Assembly (NCBI GenBank): GCA_019694575.1
Contig: JAIBBR010000004.1
Location: 18,901 to 82,900 of the forward strand
Origin: Myxococcaceae bacterium
Lineage (GTDB): Bacteria > Myxococcota > Myxococcia > Myxococcales > Myxococcaceae
Length of the DNA: 64,000 nt
Direction of reading: 5' to 3'
Shown here: positions 54,642 to 62,516 of the stretch, piece by piece
Layout of the letters: each line of letters starts with the position of its first letter
Numbering within the stretch: the first letter of the stretch is position 1
The notes under the pieces: generated by a model
The model's database searches: none
The model's input: the letters and a program-made list of their open reading frames with translations, nothing else
What the model was told of the DNA's origin: nothing
Made by a program: the position numbers and the translations under genes

Positions 54642-55651
54642 GCGCCGACCCATTCTGAGAGCTGCGCCGCGATCTCGGTTAGCGGCAGTACCTTTTCGGC
54701 CGCGTGCAACGCAATTGCCTCTTGCGGCATGCCGAACACCGCGCTGGTCGCCCGATCTTGCGCCACGGTGTGACCGCGCGCCTTGCGAATCTCGCTCAAC
54801 CCCTGCGCGCCATCGCGCCCCATGCCGGTGAGCACCACGCCGATTGCGTGCGGGCCGTACGTTTGCGCCACGCTCTTCAACAGCACGTCGCATGACGGTC
54901 GAAAGCCTCCCACCGGGGGGCTGTGATCAAGATCGATCAGCCGGCCCGGCCGCACCACGAAGTGCGCGTCAGAGGGAGCGAGGTAGACGACGCCTGGTTC
55001 CAAGGCGGCACCCGCGGTGGCTTCGATCACTTTGCGCTGTGTTTCCACCGCGAGCCAACGCGCCAAGTCTTGGGTGAAGCCCGAAGTGATGTGCTGGCAA
55101 ATGGCGACCGGAGCGGGAAAGCGGGCAGGCAGCGCAGCGAGCAAAATGCGCACCGCTTTGGGGCCTCCCAGCGAAGCAGCGATCGCCACCAGCGGCGTCG
55201 TCTGGTTCAGGCCAGGCCGTGGCGCCGGGTGATTCTTGCGTTTGCGCCGAGCGCCAGGCGCCACCCTGATTTGAACCAGCAAGTCGAGTTGCCGCCGCAA
55301 TGAGCGCCAAAACTCGCCACCGGGGCTGCCCGGCAGCTCCAAAACGTCGAGCGCGCCGGCGGCCAAGCCCGCGAGCGCTACCTGCCGCTGAGCGCCAGCA
55401 GAGGCGAGCAGCAACACTGGCACCGGGTGTTCAGCCATGAGCTGCTCGATGGAGCGCTCGAGCGCGTTGGGGTCGACGCCTTTCAAGTCGGCGAGCACGA
55501 TTGACGGTGCGCCCCACTTCACCCGCTCGCTGAGCTTGGCGAACGGCGCGGGCGGCCCCACTTCAACCACGTCACGGCCCCAAAAGCCGCGCGACGCGGC
55601 AGAAAGAAAGGGGTTCTGCTCGGCCCAAAGTATTTTGACGAATGCGGCCAT
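54638..55651 (-). CDS. frzG: FrzG-like CheB methylesterase
   Basis: This 337-residue chemoreceptor methylesterase removes glutamyl methyl groups from the receptor. The catalytic triad is visible: Ser in AASLGGPKA, His in ICQHITSGFT, and Asp in LTGMGRDGAQG. The N-terminal about 120 residues form a receiver-like fold, but its acidic pair is changed (ILWAEQN where a receiver would have DD); an aspartate remains at LADLK. It may not be phosphorylated normally. Start ATG 55651; a GTG at 55654 is adjacent. It lies between frzE and frzF, and the last four bases overlap frzF. Confidence 0.9.
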   Translation of the reverse strand: MAAFVKILWAEQNPFLSAASRGFWGRDVVEVGPPAPFAKLSERVKWGAPSIVLADLKGVDPNALERSIEQLMAEHPVPVLLLASAGAQRQVALAGLAAGALDVLELPGSPGGEFWRSLRRQLDLLVQIRVAPGARRKRKNHPAPRPGLNQTTPLVAIAASLGGPKAVRILLAALPARFPAPVAICQHITSGFTQDLARWLAVETQRKVIEATAGAALEPGVVYLAPSDAHFVVRPGRLIDLDHSPPVGGFRPSCDVLLKSVAQTYGPHAIGVVLTGMGRDGAQGLSEIRKARGHTVAQDRATSAVFGMPQEAIALHAAEKVLPLTEIAAQLSEWVGA

Positions 55652-55654
55652 CAC

Positions 55655-57934
55655 TCAAGACAGCCGTTCGATTGCCAAGGCCAGGCTTTCGACCCCCAGC
55701 TCGCCCTTGATCAAATAACCATTGGCCCCCGCGTCGACGCCACGCCGGCGATCTTCAGGTGACGCCAGCGAAGAAAGAATGATCACCGGCAGAGCCGCCA
55801 AGTCGGCATGCGTCTTGATGCGCTTGGTGAGCGCAAAGCCGTCGAGCTTGGGCATCTGCACGTCAGTGAGAATGATGTCGTAAGGGTGTTTTTGAATGCG
55901 CGCCCATGCTTCTTCGCCGTCTTGCGCTTCGTCGACATGGTGACCGAGCGCTTTCACCAACGCGCCTTCGGTGGCCCGCGCAATCGGAGAGTCGTCGACC
56001 AGCAACACCCGCAGGCGCCGTGACGCCGTCGCTTCAGCCGTGGGCCGGGTGAGCTTTCGCACCTCGGCCATGATGTCGGGCACATGCAAGAGCACCGCGA
56101 TGCGGCCGTCTTCGAGTGCCGCGGTGCCGGCGATGAAAGGCGCCCCTTTGAGCAGCTCTCCGCCACACGGCTTCACGGCCACTTCTCGTTCATCGACGAA
56201 GCCGTCGACCGCGAGCGCCGCGCGATCGGGGCCGTGACGCACGATGATCGCGGGTGGGCGTTCGAAGCGGGGGCCGCCATTGAGCCCCAGCAGCGGCCCC
56301 AGCGCAACGAAGGCGGTGGGGCGTTCACGGTGCATCACCGCCAGTGTTCCGAAAACTTCCATGCGATCTTCAGGCCTGAACCGCGCCACCGCTTCAACGT
56401 CAGCCGCGGGCACGCCATAAACGTCTTCGCCCAAACGAATGAGCAGCACGCGCATCATCGCCAGCGACTGCGGCAAGCGGAGCGCGACAGTGGTGCCGCG
56501 GCCCACCCGGCTTTGCACAGTCACCGACCCACCGAGCGATTCTATTTTCTGCTTCACCACGTCCATACCGACACCGCGACCCGAGACGTCGCTCACTTCT
56601 TCGCGGGTAGAAAAGCCGGCGCGAAAAATCAGCTCTAGCGCTTCACGCTCACTGAGCGCCGACGCCTGCGCCCGAGTGAGCAGCTTGCGTGTCACCGCCA
56701 CTTCTTTCAGCTTCTCGGGGTCAATGCCGCGGCCGTCGTCGGCGAGCTCGACCGCCAGCATGTCGCCGTCTGAGCGCAAACGAATGGCCAGCTTGCCCTC
56801 TTCGGGTTTGCCAAGCGTCTGCCGCACGCCCGCGCTTTCGATGCCATGGTCAATCGCGTTGCGCACCAAATGAATCAGCGCGTCACGCACGTCGGCGAGC
56901 ATCGAGCGGTCAACACCTACCCCGCTGTTCTCGATCGAGAGGTCAATTTGCTTGCCCTGCTCGTGCGCCAATTCACGCACCGCCCGAGGAAACGCTTCAA
57001 CCACCGTAGAAAGTGGAACCAAGCGCGCTTCGGCCACCTGGTTGGCGAGCTGCGACAAGTCACCGTGCAGTGCATCGAGCCCGTCGGCGTTCTGGCGCAT
57101 GAAGCGAAACGCGTCGTCACGCAGGAGCAGCAGATCACTTTCCAGTTGTTCGAATGCCGTGGCGGCCGCTCCTTCGCCGGCGCCTTGCGGTCGCTGCATC
57201 TTCAAGAACTGATCACCTACGCGTGAAAAGCGGCCCAGCAATTCGTTGAGCGCATCACCTCGCAGCCGATTTCGCGCACTCTCGACGAGCAGATCGCCGG
57301 CCAAGAGCCCCATCGCGTCGAGCACGTCGACGTTGACGCGAATCGAGCGATCTTCTTTCGCGCGCCGGTCAGAGACTTCTTCGGCCACCGCCACGCTTTT
57401 GCCCTTCGACACTTTCGCGGGGGGCTTGCTCGGCTCTTTTTCTTGCGTCTCGACGAATGGCGTCGGCGGCTTGGGCAGCGGCCTGGTTTTGGTCGCCTTC
57501 ACCGGGGCGCTCAACGCGGGTGACGGCTTGGGCTGTAACGGCGGCAGCGCGTGACCTGAAACGGCGGCGAGGGCTTGGGCCACCTGCGTCGATTCTTCGC
57601 CACCTTTCTGCGCGGCGTCGACGTTGTCTAGCAAGTCAGACAACGCGTCGCAGGCGCGCAAAACCCAGTCGGTGGTCGCCTTGGCCAATACTTTGCCTTC
57701 GCGGTGTGAGCGCAGCAGGTCTTCGATCGCGTGCGCGAGCTGGCCAACCGCCAAAAGGCCCAACATGCGGGCCTCGCCCTTCATGGTGTGAAGCTCGCGC
57801 GCTATTTCGTCAGCGGCTTTGTCGGCGCCTTCTTTTTCGAGGTTGATCGCCGCGAGCTGCACCTTCTGGAGCCGATCGTGCGTCAGCTCCACGAACTTAG
57901 AAACCAGAGACTTTTTAAGGGCCTCGGTGTTCAC
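55655..57934 (-). CDS. frzE: FrzE-like hybrid CheA-CheY histidine kinase
   Basis: This is a 759-residue chemotaxis hybrid kinase. The Hpt domain at the N-terminus has the phosphorylated histidine H49 in ELHTMKGEARM. A variable linker is followed by the dimerisation and HATPase domains (HLVRNAIDHGIES, DDGRGIDP) and a CheW-like domain. The final receiver (from residue 644) has LLVDDSPIAR and the phospho-acceptor D691 in TDVQMPKLDG. This CheA-receiver fusion is the FrzE architecture, where the receiver restrains the kinase. GTG start at 57934. It is cotranscribed between frzCD and frzG. Confidence 0.93.
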   Translation of the reverse strand: MNTEALKKSLVSKFVELTHDRLQKVQLAAINLEKEGADKAADEIARELHTMKGEARMLGLLAVGQLAHAIEDLLRSHREGKVLAKATTDWVLRACDALSDLLDNVDAAQKGGEESTQVAQALAAVSGHALPPLQPKPSPALSAPVKATKTRPLPKPPTPFVETQEKEPSKPPAKVSKGKSVAVAEEVSDRRAKEDRSIRVNVDVLDAMGLLAGDLLVESARNRLRGDALNELLGRFSRVGDQFLKMQRPQGAGEGAAATAFEQLESDLLLLRDDAFRFMRQNADGLDALHGDLSQLANQVAEARLVPLSTVVEAFPRAVRELAHEQGKQIDLSIENSGVGVDRSMLADVRDALIHLVRNAIDHGIESAGVRQTLGKPEEGKLAIRLRSDGDMLAVELADDGRGIDPEKLKEVAVTRKLLTRAQASALSEREALELIFRAGFSTREEVSDVSGRGVGMDVVKQKIESLGGSVTVQSRVGRGTTVALRLPQSLAMMRVLLIRLGEDVYGVPAADVEAVARFRPEDRMEVFGTLAVMHRERPTAFVALGPLLGLNGGPRFERPPAIIVRHGPDRAALAVDGFVDEREVAVKPCGGELLKGAPFIAGTAALEDGRIAVLLHVPDIMAEVRKLTRPTAEATASRRLRVLLVDDSPIARATEGALVKALGHHVDEAQDGEEAWARIQKHPYDIILTDVQMPKLDGFALTKRIKTHADLAALPVIILSSLASPEDRRRGVDAGANGYLIKGELGVESLALAIERLS

Positions 57935-57941
57935 GCTGGTC

Positions 57942-59192
57942 TTAGTCAGCCTTGAAGCGTTTGATCATGTCGGCCAAGCGGGCTGCCAACTCGGTAAGCT
58001 CGGCCGCGGCACCCGTGCTCTGTTTAGAAGCCTGCGTGGTCTGCCGGGTCACATCTTCGATTTCAGCCATCGACGCCACCACCTGCTCGGTCGCCGTGCG
58101 CTGCTGCTGCGTCGCCAGGTTGATCACCCGCGCCGCGTCTGACGTTTCTTGCACCCCGGCGAGAATGCCCTCGACAGCTTGCGCCGCCACCGCTCCCAGG
58201 CGCTCACCTTGATCGGTAGCGCCTTTCGAGGCCGAAGCCGCTCCCGCCGCCGCCGCGGTGGCTTCGCGAATTTCGGTGATCAGGTTCTTAATTTCTTTGG
58301 TCGACTCCAAGACGTTCTCGGCAAGGCGCCGCATTTCAGCCGCCACGATCGAGAAGCCTTTACCGGCTTCACCCGCGCGCGAGCCTTCAAGCGCGGCATT
58401 CAAGGCGAGCAAATCTGACCGATCAGCAATTTCGTCGATCACATCGACCACGGTGCCAATGCGTTCTACCCGTTTCGACAATTTGGCGATCGAGTCTGAC
58501 ACCGCCGCACTGTCACTGCGAATTTGCTGCATGGCGTGAATGAATTCACCAATCGCGCCGCGGCCCGAGCGTGCCGAGCCCAACGTCTCTTCAGCAACCC
58601 GTGCCACTGCGCCGGCGTTCTCGGCGATCTGCGCCGACGCGTGCTTCAGCTCTTCCATCGTGGCGGTGGTTTCGTGAATCGCCGCTGCCTGCTCGGTTGA
58701 CGACGACTCATGTTGCGTCGACGCCGCGAGCACCTCATTGGCCGACGAAGACAGCTGCAGCGCCGCTTCGTTGATCTGCCGCACGAAGGTGCGCAACGTG
58801 TCAATCACCTTGCCGAAGCCTTCAAGCAGGGGCCCCAGCACCGGGTCGTCTGTCTTGCTGGTCCACTTCGAGAGCTCGCCGTCGCGCACCAATGAAATGA
58901 GCGCCTCGAGCGCCTGATCGACCACCATCACCGTGTGCTGACGTGTGTCTTCAGAGAGGCTCAAGTCGAGCGTCAGCCGCTCCAGCGTCATATTGACGAG
59001 CCGGCCCAGCTCGAGCTCACCGCCTTGCAGCTTGGTCAAATCGACACGCAGCGCACGCTCGTTGTCTTCGAGCACTTTCTTGAGCACATCGATGATCGGC
59101 TTCAAGCCGTCACCGCCGCTTTGCATTCTCGAAAGAGGTGGCTTTTTACCGCGTACCGGCTTGGCACCCTTGGTTGACTGCGACTGCGGCAT
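57942..59192 (-). CDS. frzCD: FrzCD-like cytoplasmic chemoreceptor
   Basis: This is a 416-residue methyl-accepting chemotaxis protein without any transmembrane helix, like Myxococcus FrzCD. The signalling tip is EIADRSDLLALNAALEGSRAGEAGKGFSIVAAEMRRLAE, with heptad helices and possible methylation sites on both sides. The N-terminal about 120 residues are variable and helical. AGGAG precedes the ATG at 59192. It sits between the two CheW genes and frzE, as in the frz operon. The cytoplasmic location implies an internal signal. Confidence 0.92.
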   Translation of the reverse strand: MPQSQSTKGAKPVRGKKPPLSRMQSGGDGLKPIIDVLKKVLEDNERALRVDLTKLQGGELELGRLVNMTLERLTLDLSLSEDTRQHTVMVVDQALEALISLVRDGELSKWTSKTDDPVLGPLLEGFGKVIDTLRTFVRQINEAALQLSSSANEVLAASTQHESSSTEQAAAIHETTATMEELKHASAQIAENAGAVARVAEETLGSARSGRGAIGEFIHAMQQIRSDSAAVSDSIAKLSKRVERIGTVVDVIDEIADRSDLLALNAALEGSRAGEAGKGFSIVAAEMRRLAENVLESTKEIKNLITEIREATAAAAGAASASKGATDQGERLGAVAAQAVEGILAGVQETSDAARVINLATQQQRTATEQVVASMAEIEDVTRQTTQASKQSTGAAAELTELAARLADMIKRFKAD

Positions 59193-59229
59193 CGAACGAC
59201 TCCTTTCGAACCGGTTGCTGGCGCGCTCT

Positions 59230-59577
59230 CTATCGCCCGCCGGGAACCAACGCGGGCAGATCAATCAACAACACCGTTTGCTCACCGTCGAGCCACGCGC
59301 CCACGGCAGCCTTGTTGGCGACCGCCGAGCTCGGCAAGCGGCGCAGCGAAGCGACCGGCACTTCACGCACGCCGATCGCCCGATCGATGTCGAGCCGGTG
59401 AGCGGTGCCCGCTTCGGTGTGAAAAACGAGGCATCGCCCGCCTTTGAGCGGCTTGCCCAACGGAGCACCCACGCTCGTTTCTTTTTCCACGTGCCCCACT
59501 TTCACCACTTGCCCCGCGTCGGCGCCGTAGCGCGTGCCCGCCAGCTCGAAGAGAAAGATATCGACTTTGCTGGTCAT
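59230..59577 (-). CDS. frzB: FrzB-like short CheW coupling protein
   Basis: This 115-residue CheW-family protein is shorter than the typical 150-170. It has DIFLFELAGTRYGADAGQVVKV and a later WLDGEQTVLLIDLPALV block. Short length matches FrzB, the second CheW in the Myxococcus frz operon. Its start overlaps the stop of the frzA-like gene (ATGA), and it precedes frzCD. It would bridge the receptor and FrzE, or restrict that coupling. Confidence 0.85.
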   Translation of the reverse strand: MTSKVDIFLFELAGTRYGADAGQVVKVGHVEKETSVGAPLGKPLKGGRCLVFHTEAGTAHRLDIDRAIGVREVPVASLRRLPSSAVANKAAVGAWLDGEQTVLLIDLPALVPGGR

Positions 59578-60083
59578 CGGGTGACGATTCGCGCACGAGC
59601 CACCTGCATGAGCTTGGGCAGGTCAATCAGGTTGAGGGTGCGCGGCCCGTCGCGGACCACGCCCAGCAAGTGTTCAGCGGGCACCGCGCCTCCCAAAGGC
59701 GGAGCAAGCACGGCTGAATCGTTCAAGTACCGCAAACCGAGTACCCGATCGGCCAGAAACGCGGCGCTGAACGCATGCACGCTGCCGATGAAGAGCCGCT
59801 TGCGTGAAGTAACGGTCATTTCGCCTTGCCCTAAGAACCGCAGCAGATCGATGACGGGCAACACTTCGCCACGGTGCCCCACCACGCCCAGCACAAAAGC
59901 CGGCAAACGAGGTAACGGCGTCAACAGCCCAGGCCGAGTCACTTCACGCGCGTGGCCAGAGAGCACGCCCAAGGTGAGATCTCCCAGCACGAAGATGAAA
60001 TATTCTTTTCCCGGTACGGCCTCTTTCGCCAGCGCATGGGCGGGCGCTGCACTCAAGGCCCGCTGTAGTGAAGAGGTCGACAC
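59574..60083 (-). CDS. frzA: FrzA-like CheW coupling protein
   Basis: This is a 169-residue CheW-family adaptor. The beta-rich core contains YFIFVLGDLTLGVLSGHAREV, HRGEVLPVIDLLRFLG and TLNLIDLPKLM, the standard CheW blocks. It starts with GTG at 60083, 68 bases from the divergent frzZ ATG. It is the promoter-proximal gene of the minus-strand frz series and likely shares control with frzZ. Confidence 0.88.
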   Translation of the reverse strand: MSTSSLQRALSAAPAHALAKEAVPGKEYFIFVLGDLTLGVLSGHAREVTRPGLLTPLPRLPAFVLGVVGHRGEVLPVIDLLRFLGQGEMTVTSRKRLFIGSVHAFSAAFLADRVLGLRYLNDSAVLAPPLGGAVPAEHLLGVVRDGPRTLNLIDLPKLMQVARARIVTR

Positions 60084-60151
60084 CTAAGCACGAAGTATCG
60101 AAACGGTTGGCACACCGGGTCAAGAAAGCAGTAAAATTAAGCCCATTAAAC

Positions 60152-60883
60152 ATGGCTTTCCGGGTGCTGATCATCGACGACAGCCTGTTGGCCGTCGAAT
60201 TGCTCAAAGGAGCGCTCGCCTCGGCAGGCATTGACTGTGACGTGGCCACGCAGCTGGCCGAGCTCGATTTGGCGCTCACGCGCGCCGAGTACGACGTGAT
60301 GCTGGTCGACGTGAACATGCCTGAAATGTATGGCGACGACGTGGTGGAGTTCTTGCGCCGCCAACGCGGCATTAAGGCCCGCCTGCTTTTGTATTCGGAC
60401 ATTTCAGAGAGCGAATTGGCGGCCAAAGCCAAAGCGTCAGGCGCCGACGGCTACATCATCAAGTCGAGCGGGTTAGAAGCAACGGTCGCGGCGATTCGCC
60501 AGCGGCTGGTGACGCCCCGCGCGCGCAAGGTGTTGGTGGTCGAATCGTCGGGTGCGCTCTGTCAGATGCTCACGGGGCATTTGGGCGCCCGTGGGTACGA
60601 GCTGGCCTGGGCCAACGGCGGCGACGAAGCCACCAAGGTGATCTTAAAGAAGAAGACCCGGCCTGACGTGGTGCTGCTCGATCTCGACACTCCTGGGTTG
60701 GCAGCCAAAGACCTTTGCGACTTCTTGAAGGGCAATGCGTTATTCGGCGGCATACCGCTCTTTGTGATCAGCTCTGCTTCAGCCAGTGAGGTGGCCACCC
60801 TCGCCGCTTCTTTGGGAGCCGACGGCGCACTCGAACGCACTGCCGACGTACCCACAGTGCTGCTCGCGCGCCTCGAACGCTGA
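60152..60883 (+). CDS. frzZ: FrzZ-like tandem receiver response regulator
   Basis: This is a 243-residue protein of two receiver domains and no output domain, like FrzZ. REC1 (about 1-120) is canonical, with acidic pair D9-D10, phospho-acceptor D53 (VMLVDVNMPEMYG) and K104. REC2 (about 125-243) has D177 (VVLLDLDTP), but its acidic pair is E131-S and the conserved lysine is replaced in DGALERT. It is divergent from frzA-frzF, the same arrangement as Myxococcus frzZ. The ATG 60152 is preferred over the upstream frame start at 60068. FrzZ relays FrzE phosphate to the reversal machinery. Confidence 0.92.
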   Translation: MAFRVLIIDDSLLAVELLKGALASAGIDCDVATQLAELDLALTRAEYDVMLVDVNMPEMYGDDVVEFLRRQRGIKARLLLYSDISESELAAKAKASGADGYIIKSSGLEATVAAIRQRLVTPRARKVLVVESSGALCQMLTGHLGARGYELAWANGGDEATKVILKKKTRPDVVLLDLDTPGLAAKDLCDFLKGNALFGGIPLFVISSASASEVATLAASLGADGALERTADVPTVLLARLER

Positions 60884-61083
60884 TTCTTGTACGGGCGGAA
60901 AAACCTTCGCCGATCGGCGTGAGCGCGCTCCCACTGTCCGAGACAACGACACTCCACTTTTTCAGGCGACCCTTTCGTGTTTTCAGATGCTTACGTCTGC
61001 GATGATGACGCGTCGGGTCAAACCGTAAATTCTGGACACATGAAATATATAGTAATTACAATAACTTAACAATCATCCATGGT
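60884..61083. other. Intergenic spacer upstream of the sRNA
   Basis: Two hundred bases follow the frzZ stop without a protein gene. CGCCGATCGGCG near 60908 is a 12-base palindrome that may be a weak frzZ 3' hairpin, but no T-run follows it. An AT-rich stretch (61021-61080) holds a sigma70-like pair, TGGACA (61033-61038) and TACAAT (61057-61062) at 18-base spacing. It could also hold enhancer-binding sites for the sigma-54 promoter at 61084. Confidence 0.5.
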
Positions 61084-61099
61084 TGGCATCTGTTCTGCA
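61084..61099 (+). promoter_or_regulatory. Sigma-54 promoter (-24/-12) of a small RNA
   Basis: TGGCATCTGTTCTGCA matches the sigma-54 consensus TGGCAC-N5-TTGCW: the invariant GG (61085-61086) and GC (61097-61098) are separated by exactly ten bases. It lies between frzZ and the convergent radical SAM gene, 11 bases before the predicted start of an 85-base transcript. The AT-rich bases above it are suited to activator binding. Confidence 0.75.
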
Positions 61100-61109
61100 T
61101 ATGGAAGTC

Positions 61110-61194
61110 TTCGCAAAATTCGAGGGGTCAGAATTGGTCTGGCCTCGAGCGGGACTTCGGCTTTCCCCCTTTGGCCGAAGTCCCGTTTATTTTT
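61110..61194 (+). ncRNA. Putative sigma-54-dependent small RNA
   Basis: A transcript starting 12 bases after the -12 GC (about 61110) would be about 85 nucleotides long and end in an intrinsic terminator. The RNA folds into two strong hairpins: one with stem 61120-61132/61138-61148 (TCGA-GG-GGTCAGA over loop ATTGG against TCTGGCC-TCGA), and the terminator stem 61151-61161/61174-61184. No open reading frame of useful size fits inside. Its shape and sigma-54 control recall Pxr, the Myxococcus sRNA controlling development, but I cannot confirm sequence identity. It is next to frzZ. Confidence 0.65.
61151..61194 (+). terminator. Intrinsic terminator of the sRNA
   Basis: GGGACTTCGGC (61151-61161) and GCCGAAGTCCC (61174-61184) form a perfect 11-base stem with a 12-base loop, followed by GTTTATTTTT (61185-61194). 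It is active on the plus strand; no T-run exists for minus reading. The T-run overlaps the stop codon of the convergent radical SAM gene. Confidence 0.9.
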
Positions 61195-62488
61195 GCGGGC
61201 TTTTTTTCGCGCCACGTTCGGCCAGGCCCCGGGCGAAGTTGCCGATGACCAACCAAGGCGCTTTTTCTTTGAGTCGCTTGAGCATCGCGCGCACGCCGAG
61301 GGCTTTACCTCCAGCGCCCCGGCCGTCGGCGACCTCCAAGTACTGGAGCGGATCAATCGCCAGCGATCGCGTTTGAACCTGATCAACCCGGTGGGCGCGA
61401 ATGAGCTTCACCAGGGCGTCGATCTCGCCTTGGCGGTCAGTCACACCGGGAAACAGCAGCAAGTTGAGCGCCACGTAACCCTTCTTTTCGCGGGCCAACG
61501 CAATCGACGCCTCGACGTCGTGCCAAGAATACTTCTGCGGCTTGTAATAGGCAGCGTACAGCTCGGGGTGGGCCGAATTGAGCGACACGCGCACCGCGTC
61601 GAGGCCCGAATCGAAGAGTGCACCCAACGCATGGGTGAGGCTGCCGTTGGTGTTGATGTTGATGGAGCCGCGCGCCGTCTGCTGCCGAATCAACCTGATG
61701 GCCTGGGCAATCACCTTGTAGCGGGTGAGCGGCTCCCCTTCGCAACCTTGGCCAAAGCTGACCATCGCCCGGCCACGCGCATGCACCAGGTGGTGCACCG
61801 CCATCGCCGCCATTTCTTGCGCCACGGGGCCTTCGTCGATGCGGGCATGTGAAGCAGGCGCGCTGCCCTCGGGTTGATCAGAAATGCACCCTACGCACCG
61901 CGCATTGCAAAAGGTAGACGCCGGAATCGCCCCCTCATCGCGGCAATAGTAAACGTTTTGGCTGGTGAAGCAGCGGTACACCAGCGCACACGTCTTGAGC
62001 TGCTCGAGCACGCGGTTATTCGGCAACCGCTTCATATGATCACGGACCTTCTTTTTCAGGTCAGGTGTTGAATGATCATGCGTCGACCAATGTGCGCGCC
62101 GATCAGTGCGCAGCGCCCACGTCACCGCGCGGCCGTTCAACCACGCCGCGGCGGTGTACGCCCATTGCGGCAAAATGGGGCCGTCACCCTTCACTTCACC
62201 CGGCAGATAGGTGCGGGTGTAACCGGGCGGCAAAAGCGCTCCCACGGCTTGCGGCACGATGCGCTTGCCCTCGAGGTAAAACTCGCGCACCAGTTCGAAT
62301 TCACCGGTGTCGGGGTTCACTCCAACAGGCAAGCGCCCTGGCAAGTGCGCCAACTTGGCGTCACTGGGCAGCGCAATCGGGCGATCTTGCGCGGGCACCA
62401 AGTCGTGGCCCGAGCGCAGCGTCGCCAACAAGTACGGGTGCTCAACCACCCTTCCCTTGGGGTCAGCAATGAGGAGCTTGGCTTTCAT
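61187..62488 (-). CDS. Radical SAM protein of unknown function
   Basis: This is a 433-residue protein. The radical SAM iron-sulfur motif CNARCVGC (C194, C198, C201) sits unusually deep in the protein after a 190-residue N-terminal domain. Three more cysteines, C167, C173 and C182, lie just before it and could bind an additional cluster. The GxGEP-like element is GQGCEGEPL in the core. The family's exact reaction is unknown; similar proteins occur in deltaproteobacteria. The ATG 62488 is 28 bases from a divergent NlpC/P60-like gene. Its 3' end shares bases with the sRNA terminator. Confidence 0.82.
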   Translation of the reverse strand: MKAKLLIADPKGRVVEHPYLLATLRSGHDLVPAQDRPIALPSDAKLAHLPGRLPVGVNPDTGEFELVREFYLEGKRIVPQAVGALLPPGYTRTYLPGEVKGDGPILPQWAYTAAAWLNGRAVTWALRTDRRAHWSTHDHSTPDLKKKVRDHMKRLPNNRVLEQLKTCALVYRCFTSQNVYYCRDEGAIPASTFCNARCVGCISDQPEGSAPASHARIDEGPVAQEMAAMAVHHLVHARGRAMVSFGQGCEGEPLTRYKVIAQAIRLIRQQTARGSININTNGSLTHALGALFDSGLDAVRVSLNSAHPELYAAYYKPQKYSWHDVEASIALAREKKGYVALNLLLFPGVTDRQGEIDALVKLIRAHRVDQVQTRSLAIDPLQYLEVADGRGAGGKALGVRAMLKRLKEKAPWLVIGNFARGLAERGAKKSPQK

Positions 62489-62516
62489 CGATAAGGGTCA
62501 CCTTCATAAGGGGCAG

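Noticed and set aside
54642..54893. 84-residue extension of the frzF-like gene into frzG
   Set aside because: Arg/Gly/Ala-rich composition unlike CheR; the ATGA overlap at 54641 is the natural start.
61033..61062. Sigma70-type promoter (TGGACA-18-TACAAT) as the main sRNA promoter
   Set aside because: It is a plausible second promoter, but the sigma-54 site just downstream fits the transcript end better and has an exact spacing. Kept only as context.
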